From JBKEDS01 sp047975545 (GTDB lineage: Bacteria > Bacteroidota > Bacteroidia > Flavobacteriales > Flavobacteriaceae), in NCBI GenBank assembly GCA_047975545.1, contig JBKEDS010000017.1:1-48377 (forward strand): a stretch of DNA of 48,377 bases, read 5' to 3'. The notes under the pieces are model-generated. The model saw nothing but the letters and a program-made list of their open reading frames with translations, did not search any database and was not told the origin of the DNA. The translations under genes and the position numbers were made by a program. Of the stretch, positions 9,410 to 17,373 are shown one piece after another. Each line of letters starts with the position of its first letter. Position 1 is the first letter of the stretch.

Positions 9410-9733
9410 ATGTTTGGAGATATGATGAATTTAATGGGAAAACTTAAAGAAACCCAAAAAAAAGTCGAGGAAACAAAAAAACGCCTTGATACTGTTTTAA
9501 TAGACGAAAAAAGTAACGATAATAAACTTAAAATTACCCTAACCGCCAACAGGACCATAAAGACGATTGATATAGACGACAGCCTTTTGGTCGACAAAGA
9601 ACAGTTAGAAGATTACCTAATACTAACCCTAAACAAAGCCATTGAAAAAGCCACACAGGTAAACGAGGCCGAACTTGCCGCCATAGCCAAGGCAGGCATG
9701 CCCAATATTCCGGGAATGGATATGTTTAAATAA
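9410..9733 (+). CDS. ybaB: YbaB/EbfC nucleoid-associated DNA-binding protein
   Basis: A 107-residue protein with the expected EbfC pattern: a short N-terminal helix (MFGDMM), a charged coiled-coil segment rich in Lys and Glu (residues 10-30), a beta core (LKITLTANRTIKTIDID) and a C-terminal helix ending in Gly-Met-Pro-rich PNIPGMDMF. Family members are dimers that bind DNA with little sequence preference and help compact the nucleoid. It is followed after 72 bases by prfB on the same strand, whereas in many other bacteria it neighbours dnaX or recR. Full length, nothing odd. Confidence 0.9.
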   Translation: MFGDMMNLMGKLKETQKKVEETKKRLDTVLIDEKSNDNKLKITLTANRTIKTIDIDDSLLVDKEQLEDYLILTLNKAIEKATQVNEAELAAIAKAGMPNIPGMDMFK

Positions 9734-9805
9734 TTTTTTAGGTGAAGAAAAACACAAATGACCGAAAGAATTTAAAAGCAAAAAAACCAACAAACACAAA
9801 TAAAC

Positions 9806-10916
9806 ATGATAACTACGGACAACATTAAAAACCTAAACACCCGCCTTGACAAACTAAGGCACTATCTTTGACGTCGATAAAAAACTTATTGAAATACAAA
9901 ACGAAGAAGAAAAAACCTTTGACCCCAACTTTTGGGACGACCCCAAAAAGGCCGAAACCATAATGAAATCGCTTCGGGTTACAAAAAAATGGGTTGAGGA
10001 TTACAACACCATAAAAACCCAAATCGAGGATTTGGAAGTGCTTTACGAGTTTTACAAAGAAGGCGAATCCACCGAACAGGACGTCGAACAACAATACAAC
10101 AAGGCAGCCACACTACTTGAGGACGTCGAGTTTAAAAACATGCTTTCGGACGAGGGCGACAGCCTAAGCGCCGTACTGCAAATAACCGCCGGAGCCGGCG
10201 GTACCGAAAGCTGCGATTGGGCCAGCATGCTTATGCGCATGTACCTCATGTACGCCGAAAAAAGCGGCTTTAAGGTAAAAGAACTCAACTTTCAGGAGGG
10301 CGACGTAGCCGGCATAAAAACCGTAACCCTGGAAATAGAGGGCGATTTTGCCTTTGGCTGGCTAAAAGGCGAAAACGGCGTGCACCGTTTGGTGCGTATT
10401 TCACCTTTCGACAGCAACGCCAAGCGCCATACCAGTTTTGCATCGGTATACGTATACCCCTTGGTGGACGACACCATTGAAATTGAAATAAACCCTGCCG
10501 ATATAGACATTACCACGGCACGCTCCAGCGGCGCCGGCGGCCAAAACGTTAACAAGGTAGAAACCAAGGTACAGCTAACGCACAAGCCTACGGGCATACA
10601 AATTTCGTGTTCCGAAACCCGATCGCAGCACGACAACCGCGCCCGTGCCTTTCAAATGCTAAAATCGCAACTGTACGAAATCGAGCTGCAAAAACAAATG
10701 GAGCAACGCAACGACATAGAAGCGGGCAAGATGAAAATTGAATGGGGAAGCCAAATACGCAACTACGTTATGCAACCCTACAAATTGGTTAAGGACGTAA
10801 GGACCAACCACGAAACCAGTAACGTCGATGCCGTAATGGACGGCAATATTGCCCCCTTCCTAAAAGCCTATTTAATGATGATGGGGCAAAAAGACGAAAA
10901 CCCAAACACCCTATGA
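9806..10916 (+). CDS. prfB: Peptide chain release factor 2, with programmed +1 frameshift
   Basis: The product is 369 residues if ribosomes shift frame: 21 codons from the ATG at 9806 to CTT at 9866-9868, then an in-frame TGA at 9869-9871. After slipping one base, translation continues at GAC (9870) to the TGA at 10914-10916. The site reads AGG-CAC-TAT-CTT-TGA-C, matching the E. coli prfB recoding site, including the AGG at 9857-9859. The RF2 signature SPF lies at about residues 199-201 and the peptidyl-hydrolysis GGQ at 244-246. RF2 ends translation at UGA and UAA, so the stop inside the gene gives autoregulation. An annotation that starts at the ATG at 9963 would lose 52 residues. The stop overlaps the next start as ATGA. 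Confidence 0.97.
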
Positions 10917-11533
10917 ACCAAATAAACACCATTATATTCGATTTTGGCGGCGTTTTAATCGATTGGAACCCCAAATATTTATTTCTCGATGTTTTTAACG
11001 GCGACGAGGACAAAACCAACTGGTTTTTAACCAATATTTGCACAAGCGATTGGAACGAAAACCAAGATGCCGGCTACCCATTAGCCCAAGCCACGCAGGA
11101 TTTGGTTAAAAAAATCCCCGAACACGAACACCTAATAAAACTATATTACGGCAAATGGGAAACCATGTTGGGAGGCGCCATAACGGGCACGGTTAACATT
11201 TTAGAAAAATTGTTGGCAACCAAGCAATACAAAATTGTAGGCCTAACCAATTGGAGCCACGAAACCTTCCCCATTGCCCAAAAACGCTTCGATTTTTTAA
11301 ATTGGTTCGATGGCATCGTAGTTTCGGGCGAAGAAAAAACCCGAAAACCGTTTGCCGATATTTACAACATCCTGCTAACCCGCTTTAATATTGAAGCCAA
11401 TAAAGCCGTGTTTATAGATGATAATTTAAGAAACATCGAGGCCGCCAAAGCCTTGGGTATCCATGGCATTCATTTTACAACGCCCGAAAACCTTATCGAA
11501 CAATTAAAACCCTATAATATTAACATACAATGA
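10913..11533 (+). CDS. HAD-family hydrolase (sugar-phosphate phosphatase-like)
   Basis: A 206-residue HAD subfamily IA protein. Motif I is DFGGV near residue 10, where Asp10 would be the nucleophile and the second position is Gly instead of the usual Asp. Motif II is the Thr in GLTNWS, motif III the Lys in EEKTRKP, and motif IV the FIDDN acid pair. This GGV variant is typical of YihX-like alpha-glucose-1-phosphate phosphatases and of haloacid dehalogenase relatives, so the substrate is open. Its start overlaps the prfB stop and its stop overlaps the next start (ATGA both times), so the three are translationally coupled. Confidence 0.85.
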   Translation: MNQINTIIFDFGGVLIDWNPKYLFLDVFNGDEDKTNWFLTNICTSDWNENQDAGYPLAQATQDLVKKIPEHEHLIKLYYGKWETMLGGAITGTVNILEKLLATKQYKIVGLTNWSHETFPIAQKRFDFLNWFDGIVVSGEEKTRKPFADIYNILLTRFNIEANKAVFIDDNLRNIEAAKALGIHGIHFTTPENLIEQLKPYNINIQ

Positions 11534-11871
11534 TAACCATTTACCACAATAACCGATGCAGCAAATCCAGAAACGGATTGGAACTTTTGGAACAATCGGG
11601 CAAAGAATTTAAAGTAGTAAAATACCTTGAGGATACTTTAAGTTTTAATGCGCTTAAAGAAATTATTTCGTTATTGGACATAAAACCCATAGCACTGGTA
11701 AGAACAAACGAAACCATTTGGAAAGAACAGTTTAAGGACAAACCTTTAACCGACACCCAAATTATACAAGCCATGGTGGACTACCCAAAACTTATTGAGC
11801 GCCCCATTGTGGTTAACGGCAACAAAGCGGTAATTGGTAGGCCTTTGGAAAATATTTCGGGAATAATATAA
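11530..11871 (+). CDS. ArsC/YfgD-family arsenate reductase-like protein
   Basis: A 113-residue thioredoxin-fold protein of the glutaredoxin-dependent ArsC family. The catalytic cysteine is Cys10 in NNRCSKSR, and the C-terminal ERPIVV-x8-IGRP motif is present. YfgD-type members like this often occur outside arsenic operons and their physiological substrate is uncertain; no ars genes are nearby. The coding start overlaps the stop of the HAD gene, and a bidirectional terminator follows after 25 bases. Confidence 0.88.
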   Translation: MITIYHNNRCSKSRNGLELLEQSGKEFKVVKYLEDTLSFNALKEIISLLDIKPIALVRTNETIWKEQFKDKPLTDTQIIQAMVDYPKLIERPIVVNGNKAVIGRPLENISGII

Positions 11872-11895
11872 GGTGAATTGTTTAAAGCCGTAATA

Positions 11896-11924
11896 AAAAA
11901 AGCCTTGCCAAGCAAGGCTTTTTA
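11896..11924. terminator. Bidirectional rho-independent terminator
   Basis: AGCCTTGC (11901-11908) and GCAAGGCT (11912-11919) form a perfect 8-bp stem with a 3-base loop, flanked by A-run and T-run. It can serve the prfB operon on the plus strand and the barrel protein on the minus strand. Confidence 0.85.
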
Positions 11925-11950
11925 AGAGCGACTAACTAACACTAAATATG

Positions 11951-12526
11951 CTAAAACACATATTTTATACCAATGTTAATACCGGTTAACAAGCCGGAAT
12001 TAAGCCCAAATTCGAAATCGCTGGAGGAATCGCCATCCTTAATGCTGGTACCGCTCCATCCCAAAAGACCGAATTGAGCCTCAATAGACCAGTGCGAGGA
12101 CAAGAAATAATCCAATCCTGGCGATATGGCAAAACCATATCCCGTATAATCGATATCGTTATTGCCAGCATCGGTAATTGTACCAAATTCCAACGGCACG
12201 GCAGCTTGCCCGAAAATATACAGCTTATCGTTAATGCCCCAGTACTTTCTTGCCAAAGGCTGAACAATAAATGCTCCCGTTTTAGCATCGGAATCCTTTA
12301 CGCTTTGCCCGACATAACCTATGGCTCCCCCAATGGCAACAGTTGGTGCAATAAAGTTACCAACGGCGGGTAAAATACTGTAATTTCTAATGGAGTTGTT
12401 TTCGGTCGTGTTATAACCGGCTTGGCCCATTAAAAACCACTTGCCCTTAAAACCTTCCGATTCTTGTGCATTTGCCATTGTAAACCCTAATACAGCTATC
12501 ATGGCTGTTAAAATAATTTTTTTCAT
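11951..12526 (-). CDS. Outer-membrane beta-barrel protein
   Basis: A 191-residue protein with a cleavable signal peptide (MKKIILTAMIAVLGFTMANAQ). Alternating hydrophobic strands run to a C-terminal ...NIGIKYVF with the terminal aromatic expected of BamA substrates. Its size fits an 8-stranded OMP_b-brl/OmpW-like barrel. No specific substrate can be deduced. It has its own promoter region with a TGAT-N4-ATCA palindrome about 60 bases upstream, suggesting control by a CRP/FNR-type regulator (inference). Confidence 0.8.
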   Translation of the reverse strand: MKKIILTAMIAVLGFTMANAQESEGFKGKWFLMGQAGYNTTENNSIRNYSILPAVGNFIAPTVAIGGAIGYVGQSVKDSDAKTGAFIVQPLARKYWGINDKLYIFGQAAVPLEFGTITDAGNNDIDYTGYGFAISPGLDYFLSSHWSIEAQFGLLGWSGTSIKDGDSSSDFEFGLNSGLLTGINIGIKYVF

Positions 12527-12553
12527 GTTTTGTTTGTTTTAAATTTAATACCG

Positions 12554-12561
12554 TAAAAGTA
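12554..12561 (-). promoter_or_regulatory. Candidate -7 box (TACTTTTA) of the barrel gene
   Basis: On the minus strand TACTTTTA matches seven of eight positions of TAnnTTTG, 27 bases before the ATG. The deviation fits a promoter that depends on an activator, and the palindrome at 12583-12598 is centred about 41 bases upstream of the implied start. Confidence 0.4.
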
Positions 12562-12582
12562 GCGTAGTACGTAGGCTTCAAA

Positions 12583-12598
12583 TATGATATTTATCATA
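12583..12598. promoter_or_regulatory. CRP/FNR-type palindrome TATGAT-N4-ATCATA
   Basis: TATGATATTTATCATA has half-sites TGAT and ATCA four bases apart, the core of the FNR consensus TTGAT-N4-ATCAA. It is placed as a class II activator site for the minus-strand barrel gene. A second copy of the pattern lies at 30476-30491. Confidence 0.55.
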
Positions 12599-12763
12599 GA
12601 AGTATTTTCAGTTTTTCTTATCGGTTAAAAATATCGTGTTTGGGATTTTTAGGTCCTAAACAAGTGTCGCTTTAACATTCATCTTTTTTTATTAACTTTT
12701 ATTTAACTAATACCGACTAAACCATTTGTTTATTTGCCAGTCTATAAAGCTAAACACTTATTT

Positions 12764-15214
12764 ATGGCCAATAAATTAACACTACTCGCCCTATTATTTT
12801 GCTACGCTGGCGTACTAAAAGCACAACCAAAAACCATTGAAGCCCCCAATAAAAAAGCCATTATAACCGGAACTATTGTAGATAGCGACACCAAGCAACC
12901 CTTGGAATACGCAACCGTAGCTTTTTTTAGTAAAAGTGAAAAGAAAATTGTCGACGGCGGAATAACCGATGTAAAAGGGCAATTTAGCATCCCGATAGAC
13001 TTTGGTACTTACGATATTTCAATTGAATACATTTCATATAAAAAAATAACCCTATCCAATCGGGTTATTAACAAAGACCTCAATTTGGGGACGATAAGCC
13101 TTGAAATCGATATGGAATCGCTGGGCGAAGTCGAAATTATTGCCGAAAAAACCACGGTAGACATAAAATTAGACAAAAAAATATACAATGTAGGTAGCGA
13201 CCTTACCGTACGCGGTGCCAGCGTTAGCGATGTACTGGACAACGTGCCATCGGTTTCGGTCGATGTCGAGGGCAACGTATCCCTGCGCGGCAACGACAAC
13301 GTTCGTATTTTAATAAACGGAAAACCCTCGGGGTTGGTAGGGCTAAGCTCCACTGATGCCCTACGCCAATTGCCCGCCGAATCCATTGAACGGGTCGAAG
13401 TTATCACTTCGCCATCGGCCCGCTACGACGCCGAAGGTACCGGCGGTATTTTAAATATTATTTTAAGAAGAAGTAAGCTGCAAGGCCTAAACGGTGCCAT
13501 AACCCTAAACACGGGCTACCCCACCAGAGCAGGCATTTCGGGCAATATTAATTACCGCACGGGCAACGTTAATATTTTTAATACCACAAGTTACGATTAC
13601 TCGGAATCCCCCGGACAATCGACCACAAAAACCGAATATTTTAATGGCGACGACCCCAGTACATTTTTAAACGAATACAGGGATTTTGACCGTACCGGAA
13701 AAGGCCTTACCACCAATACCGGAATAGAATGGTATATAAACGATTCGGCTTCGTTAACCACATCGGTAGTTTACAGCAACCGCCCGAGCGACCGGGTTAC
13801 TACCAACCACATTCAGGAAGTGGATTTAAACGGTAATTTGTTAAAAGAATCGTTTAGAAGGGACCCGGAGTCGGAAGACGACCACTCCATCCAGTATTCC
13901 GTAAATTTCGATAAGCAGTTTGGCGAAAACTCCGAACATAAATTAACCTTCGACTTTCAAATTGAAAATACCGAAGAAGACGAATTTTCCATGATTACCG
14001 AAGACGGCGACGATGCCGAGCGGGTACAAACCATAGAAAACCAAAACAATATTTTACTTCAATCCGATTACGTACTGCCCATTGGCGAAGCCAGCCAGTT
14101 TGAAATGGGCTACCGTGGCAGTTTTAACGAATTAGACACCGATTACACCTTGGAATATTACGATAACGGCGCCTACACCTTGGATACCGATGTAAGCAAC
14201 AATTTGGTTTATCGCGAGTACGTTAACGCCGCATACACACAGTTTGGCAGTAAAATAAAGGAGAAATTTTCGTATTTGCTTGGGCTTCGCCTTGAAAACA
14301 CCCGAATAACCATAGACCAAATAACCAGTGGCGATTTCGAACGAAAAAATTACACGGGCCTATTCCCTACCGTAAACCTTGGTTACGAAATAAGCGAGGG
14401 CCAAAGCCTTATGTTCGGCTATAACCGCCGTATAAGCCGCCCGCGTTCCCGCTTTATCAATCCGTTTCCTTCGCGAAGCAGTGCCACCAATATATTTCAG
14501 GGCAATCCGGACATTAACCCAAGCTATTCCAACAAAGTCGATTTGGGCTACCTAACCAAAATAGGAAAACTAACCCTTAACTCGTCCGTTTATTACGAGC
14601 ATGCCACCGACGTATTTACCTTTATTGCCGAAGATACGGGCGAAACCACCACTGTTGGCGGAACAGAAGTTGCTATTATTAGGCGAAACCCCATAAACTT
14701 GGCCACGAACGACCGTACGGGTTTCGAGTTTACCCTAACTTATCGCCCCACCAACAAATGGGATATAAATGGTAATTTTAACCTGTTCCACTCCAAAACC
14801 GAAGGCTTTTATAATGATGTTGATTATGGCGCCGAAAACCTAAGTTGGTTTGCCCGTATTAACAACAAATATACCCTTCCGGCCCAAATAGATTGGCAAA
14901 CACGCTTGTTTTACGCCGGCCCAAGGGAAGACGCCCAAAACAAAAGCAAGGGCGAGTTTGGCTTGGACTTGGCCTTTAGCAAAGATTTGTTTAAGGACAA
15001 GGCCTCACTCGCCTTTAATATAAACGATGTGCTAAACTCCAGAAAACGCCGAACCGAATCGACTACCGATACGTTTTTTAGCGATAGCGAGTTCCAGTGG
15101 CGCGAACGCAGTTTTACCCTATCGTTTACCTACCGATTTAACCAGCAAAAACGCCAAGAAAGACAACGAGGCGGTGGTTTTGATGGCGGTAGCGATATGG
15201 ATTTTGAAGGGTAA
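12764..15214 (+). CDS. TonB-dependent receptor-like outer-membrane protein (OMP_b-brl_3 family)
   Basis: An 816-residue outer-membrane protein. The signal peptide (MANKLTLLALLFCYAGVLKAQ) supports the ATG at 12764 over an in-frame TTG ten codons earlier. Residues about 30-115 are a carboxypeptidase-like regulatory domain (ITGTIVDSDTKQPL start), then a plug domain with VSLRGNDNVRILINGKP and RVEVITSPSARYDAEGT, then a large barrel whose last strand is RSFTLSFTYRF. A hydrophilic Gln/Arg/Gly tail of about 25 residues follows. No SusD partner is adjacent, so this is not a classical SusCD transporter. The ligand is unknown. Confidence 0.88.
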   Translation: MANKLTLLALLFCYAGVLKAQPKTIEAPNKKAIITGTIVDSDTKQPLEYATVAFFSKSEKKIVDGGITDVKGQFSIPIDFGTYDISIEYISYKKITLSNRVINKDLNLGTISLEIDMESLGEVEIIAEKTTVDIKLDKKIYNVGSDLTVRGASVSDVLDNVPSVSVDVEGNVSLRGNDNVRILINGKPSGLVGLSSTDALRQLPAESIERVEVITSPSARYDAEGTGGILNIILRRSKLQGLNGAITLNTGYPTRAGISGNINYRTGNVNIFNTTSYDYSESPGQSTTKTEYFNGDDPSTFLNEYRDFDRTGKGLTTNTGIEWYINDSASLTTSVVYSNRPSDRVTTNHIQEVDLNGNLLKESFRRDPESEDDHSIQYSVNFDKQFGENSEHKLTFDFQIENTEEDEFSMITEDGDDAERVQTIENQNNILLQSDYVLPIGEASQFEMGYRGSFNELDTDYTLEYYDNGAYTLDTDVSNNLVYREYVNAAYTQFGSKIKEKFSYLLGLRLENTRITIDQITSGDFERKNYTGLFPTVNLGYEISEGQSLMFGYNRRISRPRSRFINPFPSRSSATNIFQGNPDINPSYSNKVDLGYLTKIGKLTLNSSVYYEHATDVFTFIAEDTGETTTVGGTEVAIIRRNPINLATNDRTGFEFTLTYRPTNKWDINGNFNLFHSKTEGFYNDVDYGAENLSWFARINNKYTLPAQIDWQTRLFYAGPREDAQNKSKGEFGLDLAFSKDLFKDKASLAFNINDVLNSRKRRTESTTDTFFSDSEFQWRERSFTLSFTYRFNQQKRQERQRGGGFDGGSDMDFEG

Positions 15215-15323
15215 GTCTAAACAAACAACTTAACTTCTATAAAGGGCAACTACATGGTGCTTAAAAACTGTTTAAGGCAATACGTTTCAAAATCTATGCT
15301 ACAAAACAAAATCTAAAATAAAC

Positions 15324-15355
15324 TTGGAACAAAAGTAACTTTTATGTTACATTTG
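15324..15355 (+). promoter_or_regulatory. Promoter of the toxin-antitoxin operon, leaderless
   Basis: TTG at 15324-15326 and TACATTTG at 15348-15355 are 21 bases apart, a full Bacteroidota promoter. Only four bases separate the -7 box from the toxin ATG at 15360, so the transcript should begin at or within a base or two of the start codon. Confidence 0.65.
15335..15350. promoter_or_regulatory. Inverted repeat GTAAC-N6-GTTAC, putative autoregulatory operator
   Basis: The dyad lies between the -33 and -7 elements and overlaps the -7 box, as expected for repression by the antitoxin or the toxin-antitoxin complex. Binding is inferred from position only. Confidence 0.45.
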
Positions 15356-15359
15356 TGAC

Positions 15360-15704
15360 ATGAAAGTTAGAGAAGTTATCTCATACGAGAATTATTTTGA
15401 AGATTTTTTAAAAAAACAACCAATAAAAGTTCAAGACAAAATCTTCAAAATAATCGAAGCTATTGAAACCCTTGAGAGAGTTCCAAAAAATTATCTCAAA
15501 CAAATAACCGGAGCAAAAGGGCTTTATGAAGCCCGTATTCAACTTGCATCGAATACTTGGAGGGTGTTTTGCTTCTTTGACAATGATAAATTAGTAATTC
15601 TGCTGAATGGATTTCAAAAGAAAACACAAAAAACACCAAAAAATGAAATTGAAAAAGCAGTAAAACTAATGACTGAATATTACACTAAAAAAGGAAACAA
15701 ATGA
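15360..15704 (+). CDS. RelE/HigB-type toxin (Gp49-like)
   Basis: A 114-residue small basic protein of the RelE/ParE superfamily, HigB/Gp49 branch. It shows the helix-rich N-terminus, the GLYEARIQLASNTWRVFC core in which the arginines precede a beta strand, and VILLNGFQKKTQKTP near the end, characteristic of these mRNA interferases. The next gene is an XRE antitoxin overlapping by ATGA, in toxin-first (HigBA) order. Base composition is far more AT-rich than neighbours (33 G+C in the first 120 bases), suggesting recent acquisition. Confidence 0.9.
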   Translation: MKVREVISYENYFEDFLKKQPIKVQDKIFKIIEAIETLERVPKNYLKQITGAKGLYEARIQLASNTWRVFCFFDNDKLVILLNGFQKKTQKTPKNEIEKAVKLMTEYYTKKGNK

Positions 15705-15991
15705 AAACAAAAAGTTGGAAACAAATAAAAGATGACGTTTACGGAAAAGCTGGAACTGAAAGACGAGACCAACTTGATCGTGATTTTGAAAGTTTTAAAA
15801 TAGGCCTCCAACTAAAAAAGGTACGTGAAGAAAAAAATCTCACGCAAGCAGAATTAGCTGAAATCGTAAATAAAAAGCGTGAATATATTTCCCGAATCGA
15901 AAATAACGGAAGTAATTTAACACTTAAAACTCTTTTTGACATTGTAGAAAAAGGTTTAGGCGGAAAAGTTGAAATTTCGATTGAAGTGTAA
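15701..15991 (+). CDS. XRE-family HTH antitoxin (HigA-like)
   Basis: A 96-residue protein. The helix-turn-helix lies at about residues 38-90: GLQLKKVREEKNLTQAEL, then EIVNKKREYISRIENNG, the classic XRE recognition pattern. The N-terminal 35 residues probably contact the toxin. The start overlaps the toxin stop, ensuring coupled translation. The pair is a type II toxin-antitoxin module; it likely represses its own promoter. No transposase or integrase flanks it. Confidence 0.9.
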   Translation: MKTKSWKQIKDDVYGKAGTERRDQLDRDFESFKIGLQLKKVREEKNLTQAELAEIVNKKREYISRIENNGSNLTLKTLFDIVEKGLGGKVEISIEV

Positions 15992-16083
15992 AAATCCGTA
16001 CTCCCTTTAATATCGTGTATGCACAAGGAGTAGGTTATTAAGTGTAGAGTTTGAAATCCCACACAATGCCTAACTTCACTATT

Positions 16084-16557
16084 TTAATCGTCAAGATTAA
16101 AATCGTCCCAGTTTATTGGGTCTTGGTAATCGTTTGGGTTGGGCGGAATGGCACCGGGAGGGTTAAAAAGTGCCCACTCGTCCCAAATGTAATTGTTCTT
16201 GTCAAAATTGGCAACCCAATCGATAAACAGCAATCGGAATTCGTCTATTTCCTTTCTAATTAGCGTAACGTACTGCTTGTCCTTAAACGTTTCCTCGTAC
16301 CGCAAACTTCCGGCGTGGGTATATAGGTGCATGGCGTAATCCCTGATAATGGCGGCGTTTTGCATTCTAATACTGTATAAATCGCCCCCTTCGGCACCTG
16401 CTATTTTTGCGCAAATTATAGCAATATCGTCGCGCATCAGGTATTTGGTTTGGGCTAAATACTCGTTTTCCTCGCCAATGGCAAACATTAGGCCGTTTAC
16501 CAATTTTAGTATGCTTTCGGCTTTTTTATATAGGGGTAAGTTTTCAATATCCTTCAT
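16084..16557 (-). CDS. Conserved hypothetical cytoplasmic protein
   Basis: I chose the ATG at 16557 (157 residues, MKDIENLPLYKKAESI); an upstream TTG would add nine residues. The protein is mostly helical: residues 1-100 form amphipathic helices with the pattern seen in four-helix-bundle proteins such as the 23S rRNA-intervening-sequence (bVHP) family, and the tail is Asp/Pro/Asn-rich (NPPGAIPPNPNDY then DWDDFNLDD-like acids). I do not recognise a catalytic motif. No signal peptide. The function is unknown. Confidence 0.65.
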   Translation of the reverse strand: MKDIENLPLYKKAESILKLVNGLMFAIGEENEYLAQTKYLMRDDIAIICAKIAGAEGGDLYSIRMQNAAIIRDYAMHLYTHAGSLRYEETFKDKQYVTLIRKEIDEFRLLFIDWVANFDKNNYIWDEWALFNPPGAIPPNPNDYQDPINWDDFNLDD

Positions 16558-16590
16558 TATGTTCCAATTTAAATATCGGTTCAATTTACA

Positions 16591-16628
16591 AAAAAAGGAA
16601 GCTAAAATTAATTTCAGCTTCCTTTTTC
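16591..16628 (-). terminator. Terminator after the small membrane protein gene
   Basis: AAAAAGGAAGCT (16592-16603) and AGCTTCCTTTTT (16616-16627) form a 12-bp stem around a 12-base AT loop. On the minus strand it follows the small gene at 16650 by 23 bases and precedes the hypothetical gene. Confidence 0.75.
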
Positions 16629-16649
16629 AATTTTAAAAAAGAATTACGT

Positions 16650-16826
16650 TTATGCGTTTTGGCGTGCTTCTTTTTTAGCCTTTTTGTTTTCTTTATAACG
16701 CTCGATTAAAGCGCCGCCAATCCAGTACGGAATTACGAAGGTTAACAAAAATATCATTAACCAAAAACCCATGGTTAAAATGGTTAAGAATGCTAAAAAG
16801 CCGAGATATTGGTCAAATTCGAACAT
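16650..16826 (-). CDS. Small membrane protein, 58 residues
   Basis: A short gene: MFEFDQYLGF, then one strongly hydrophobic segment (about residues 9-40, LAFLTILTMGFWLMIFLLTF...) ending PYWIGGAL, then a highly basic, Lys/Ala/Glu-rich tail (RYKENKKAKKEARQNA). This is a single-pass or hairpin inner-membrane protein with a cytoplasmic charged tail. It is supported by a full promoter upstream (TTG at 16886-16888 and TATCTTTG at 16858-16865, minus strand, 20 bases apart) and a terminator downstream. I do not recognise the family. Confidence 0.75.
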   Translation of the reverse strand: MFEFDQYLGFLAFLTILTMGFWLMIFLLTFVIPYWIGGALIERYKENKKAKKEARQNA

Positions 16827-16857
16827 AATTATATGTATTTCTTTTATAAAACTAAGG

Positions 16858-16888
16858 CAAAGATAATGTAAAGCTTTGTGTTTTACAA
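16858..16888 (-). promoter_or_regulatory. Promoter of the small membrane protein gene
   Basis: On the minus strand: TTG (16886-16888), 20 bases, TATCTTTG (16858-16865). This is a complete match to the Bacteroidota consensus, 31 bases before the ATG. Confidence 0.65.
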
Positions 16889-16932
16889 TACGAAATTAAA
16901 TTTTATTAACAGCGTTGTTAAACAAATCTGGT

Positions 16933-17367
16933 TTATCCTACATTGGCCGCGTTAAAATTAACCATCCACATTACCCCGAATTTATCGGTTACCATCCCGA
17001 AATAATCGCCCCAAAACATGTCGGCTATGGGCATGGTAATAGTGCCTGCTTTTGCCAAGGCATTAAAAATCCTATCGGCTTCGTTTCGGGAATCGGGGCT
17101 AATGGAAATATTAATATTTTGCCCAAAGGCTACTTCGCCATGCTCGGGACTGTTATCGCTTCCCATTAAAACGGTTTCCTTGCTTATGGGCAAACTTACG
17201 TGCATAATCCTGTTGGCCACGGCTTCGGGCATGGGCGGCTGGCCTTCTTCTTGTGGTATGTCCTTAAATTTTCCTATATATGAAAAATCGCCTCCAAAAA
17301 CCGATTTGTAAAAATTAAACGCTTCTTCGCAATTGCCGTTAAACGTTAGGTATGGATTAATTGTCAT
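16933..17367 (-). CDS. VOC-superfamily protein (PhnB/glyoxalase-like)
   Basis: A 144-residue protein beginning PYLTFNGNCEEAFNFYKSVFGG, the hallmark of the PhnB-like branch of the vicinal oxygen chelate fold, with EQ-type signature replaced by the ADMFWGDYFGMVTDKFGV end. Members are often metal-binding or degenerate and their substrates are mostly unknown; glyoxalase or 3-demethylubiquinone methyltransferase labels are not justified. It lies six bases after the peroxiredoxin gene on the same strand, so the two are probably co-transcribed. Confidence 0.85.
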   Translation of the reverse strand: MTINPYLTFNGNCEEAFNFYKSVFGGDFSYIGKFKDIPQEEGQPPMPEAVANRIMHVSLPISKETVLMGSDNSPEHGEVAFGQNINISISPDSRNEADRIFNALAKAGTITMPIADMFWGDYFGMVTDKFGVMWMVNFNAANVG

Positions 17368-17373
17368 TACGGT

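Noticed and set aside
9346..9597. N-terminal extension of the S9 peptidase frame to 9597
   Set aside because: It lies opposite the ybaB coding region, has no conserved motif and would remove the signal peptide from the N-terminus.
9963..10916. Short RF2 starting at the ATG at 9963
   Set aside because: The sequence upstream of it codes conserved RF2 residues in two frames joined by the CTTTGAC recoding site.
15992..16083. attC-like elements after the toxin-antitoxin genes (GCCTAAC at 16068-16074 and ACTCC/GGAGT hairpin at 16000-16031)
   Set aside because: No matching GTTRRRY partner box at a suitable distance, and no integrase. The short pairings are within chance for AT-rich sequence.
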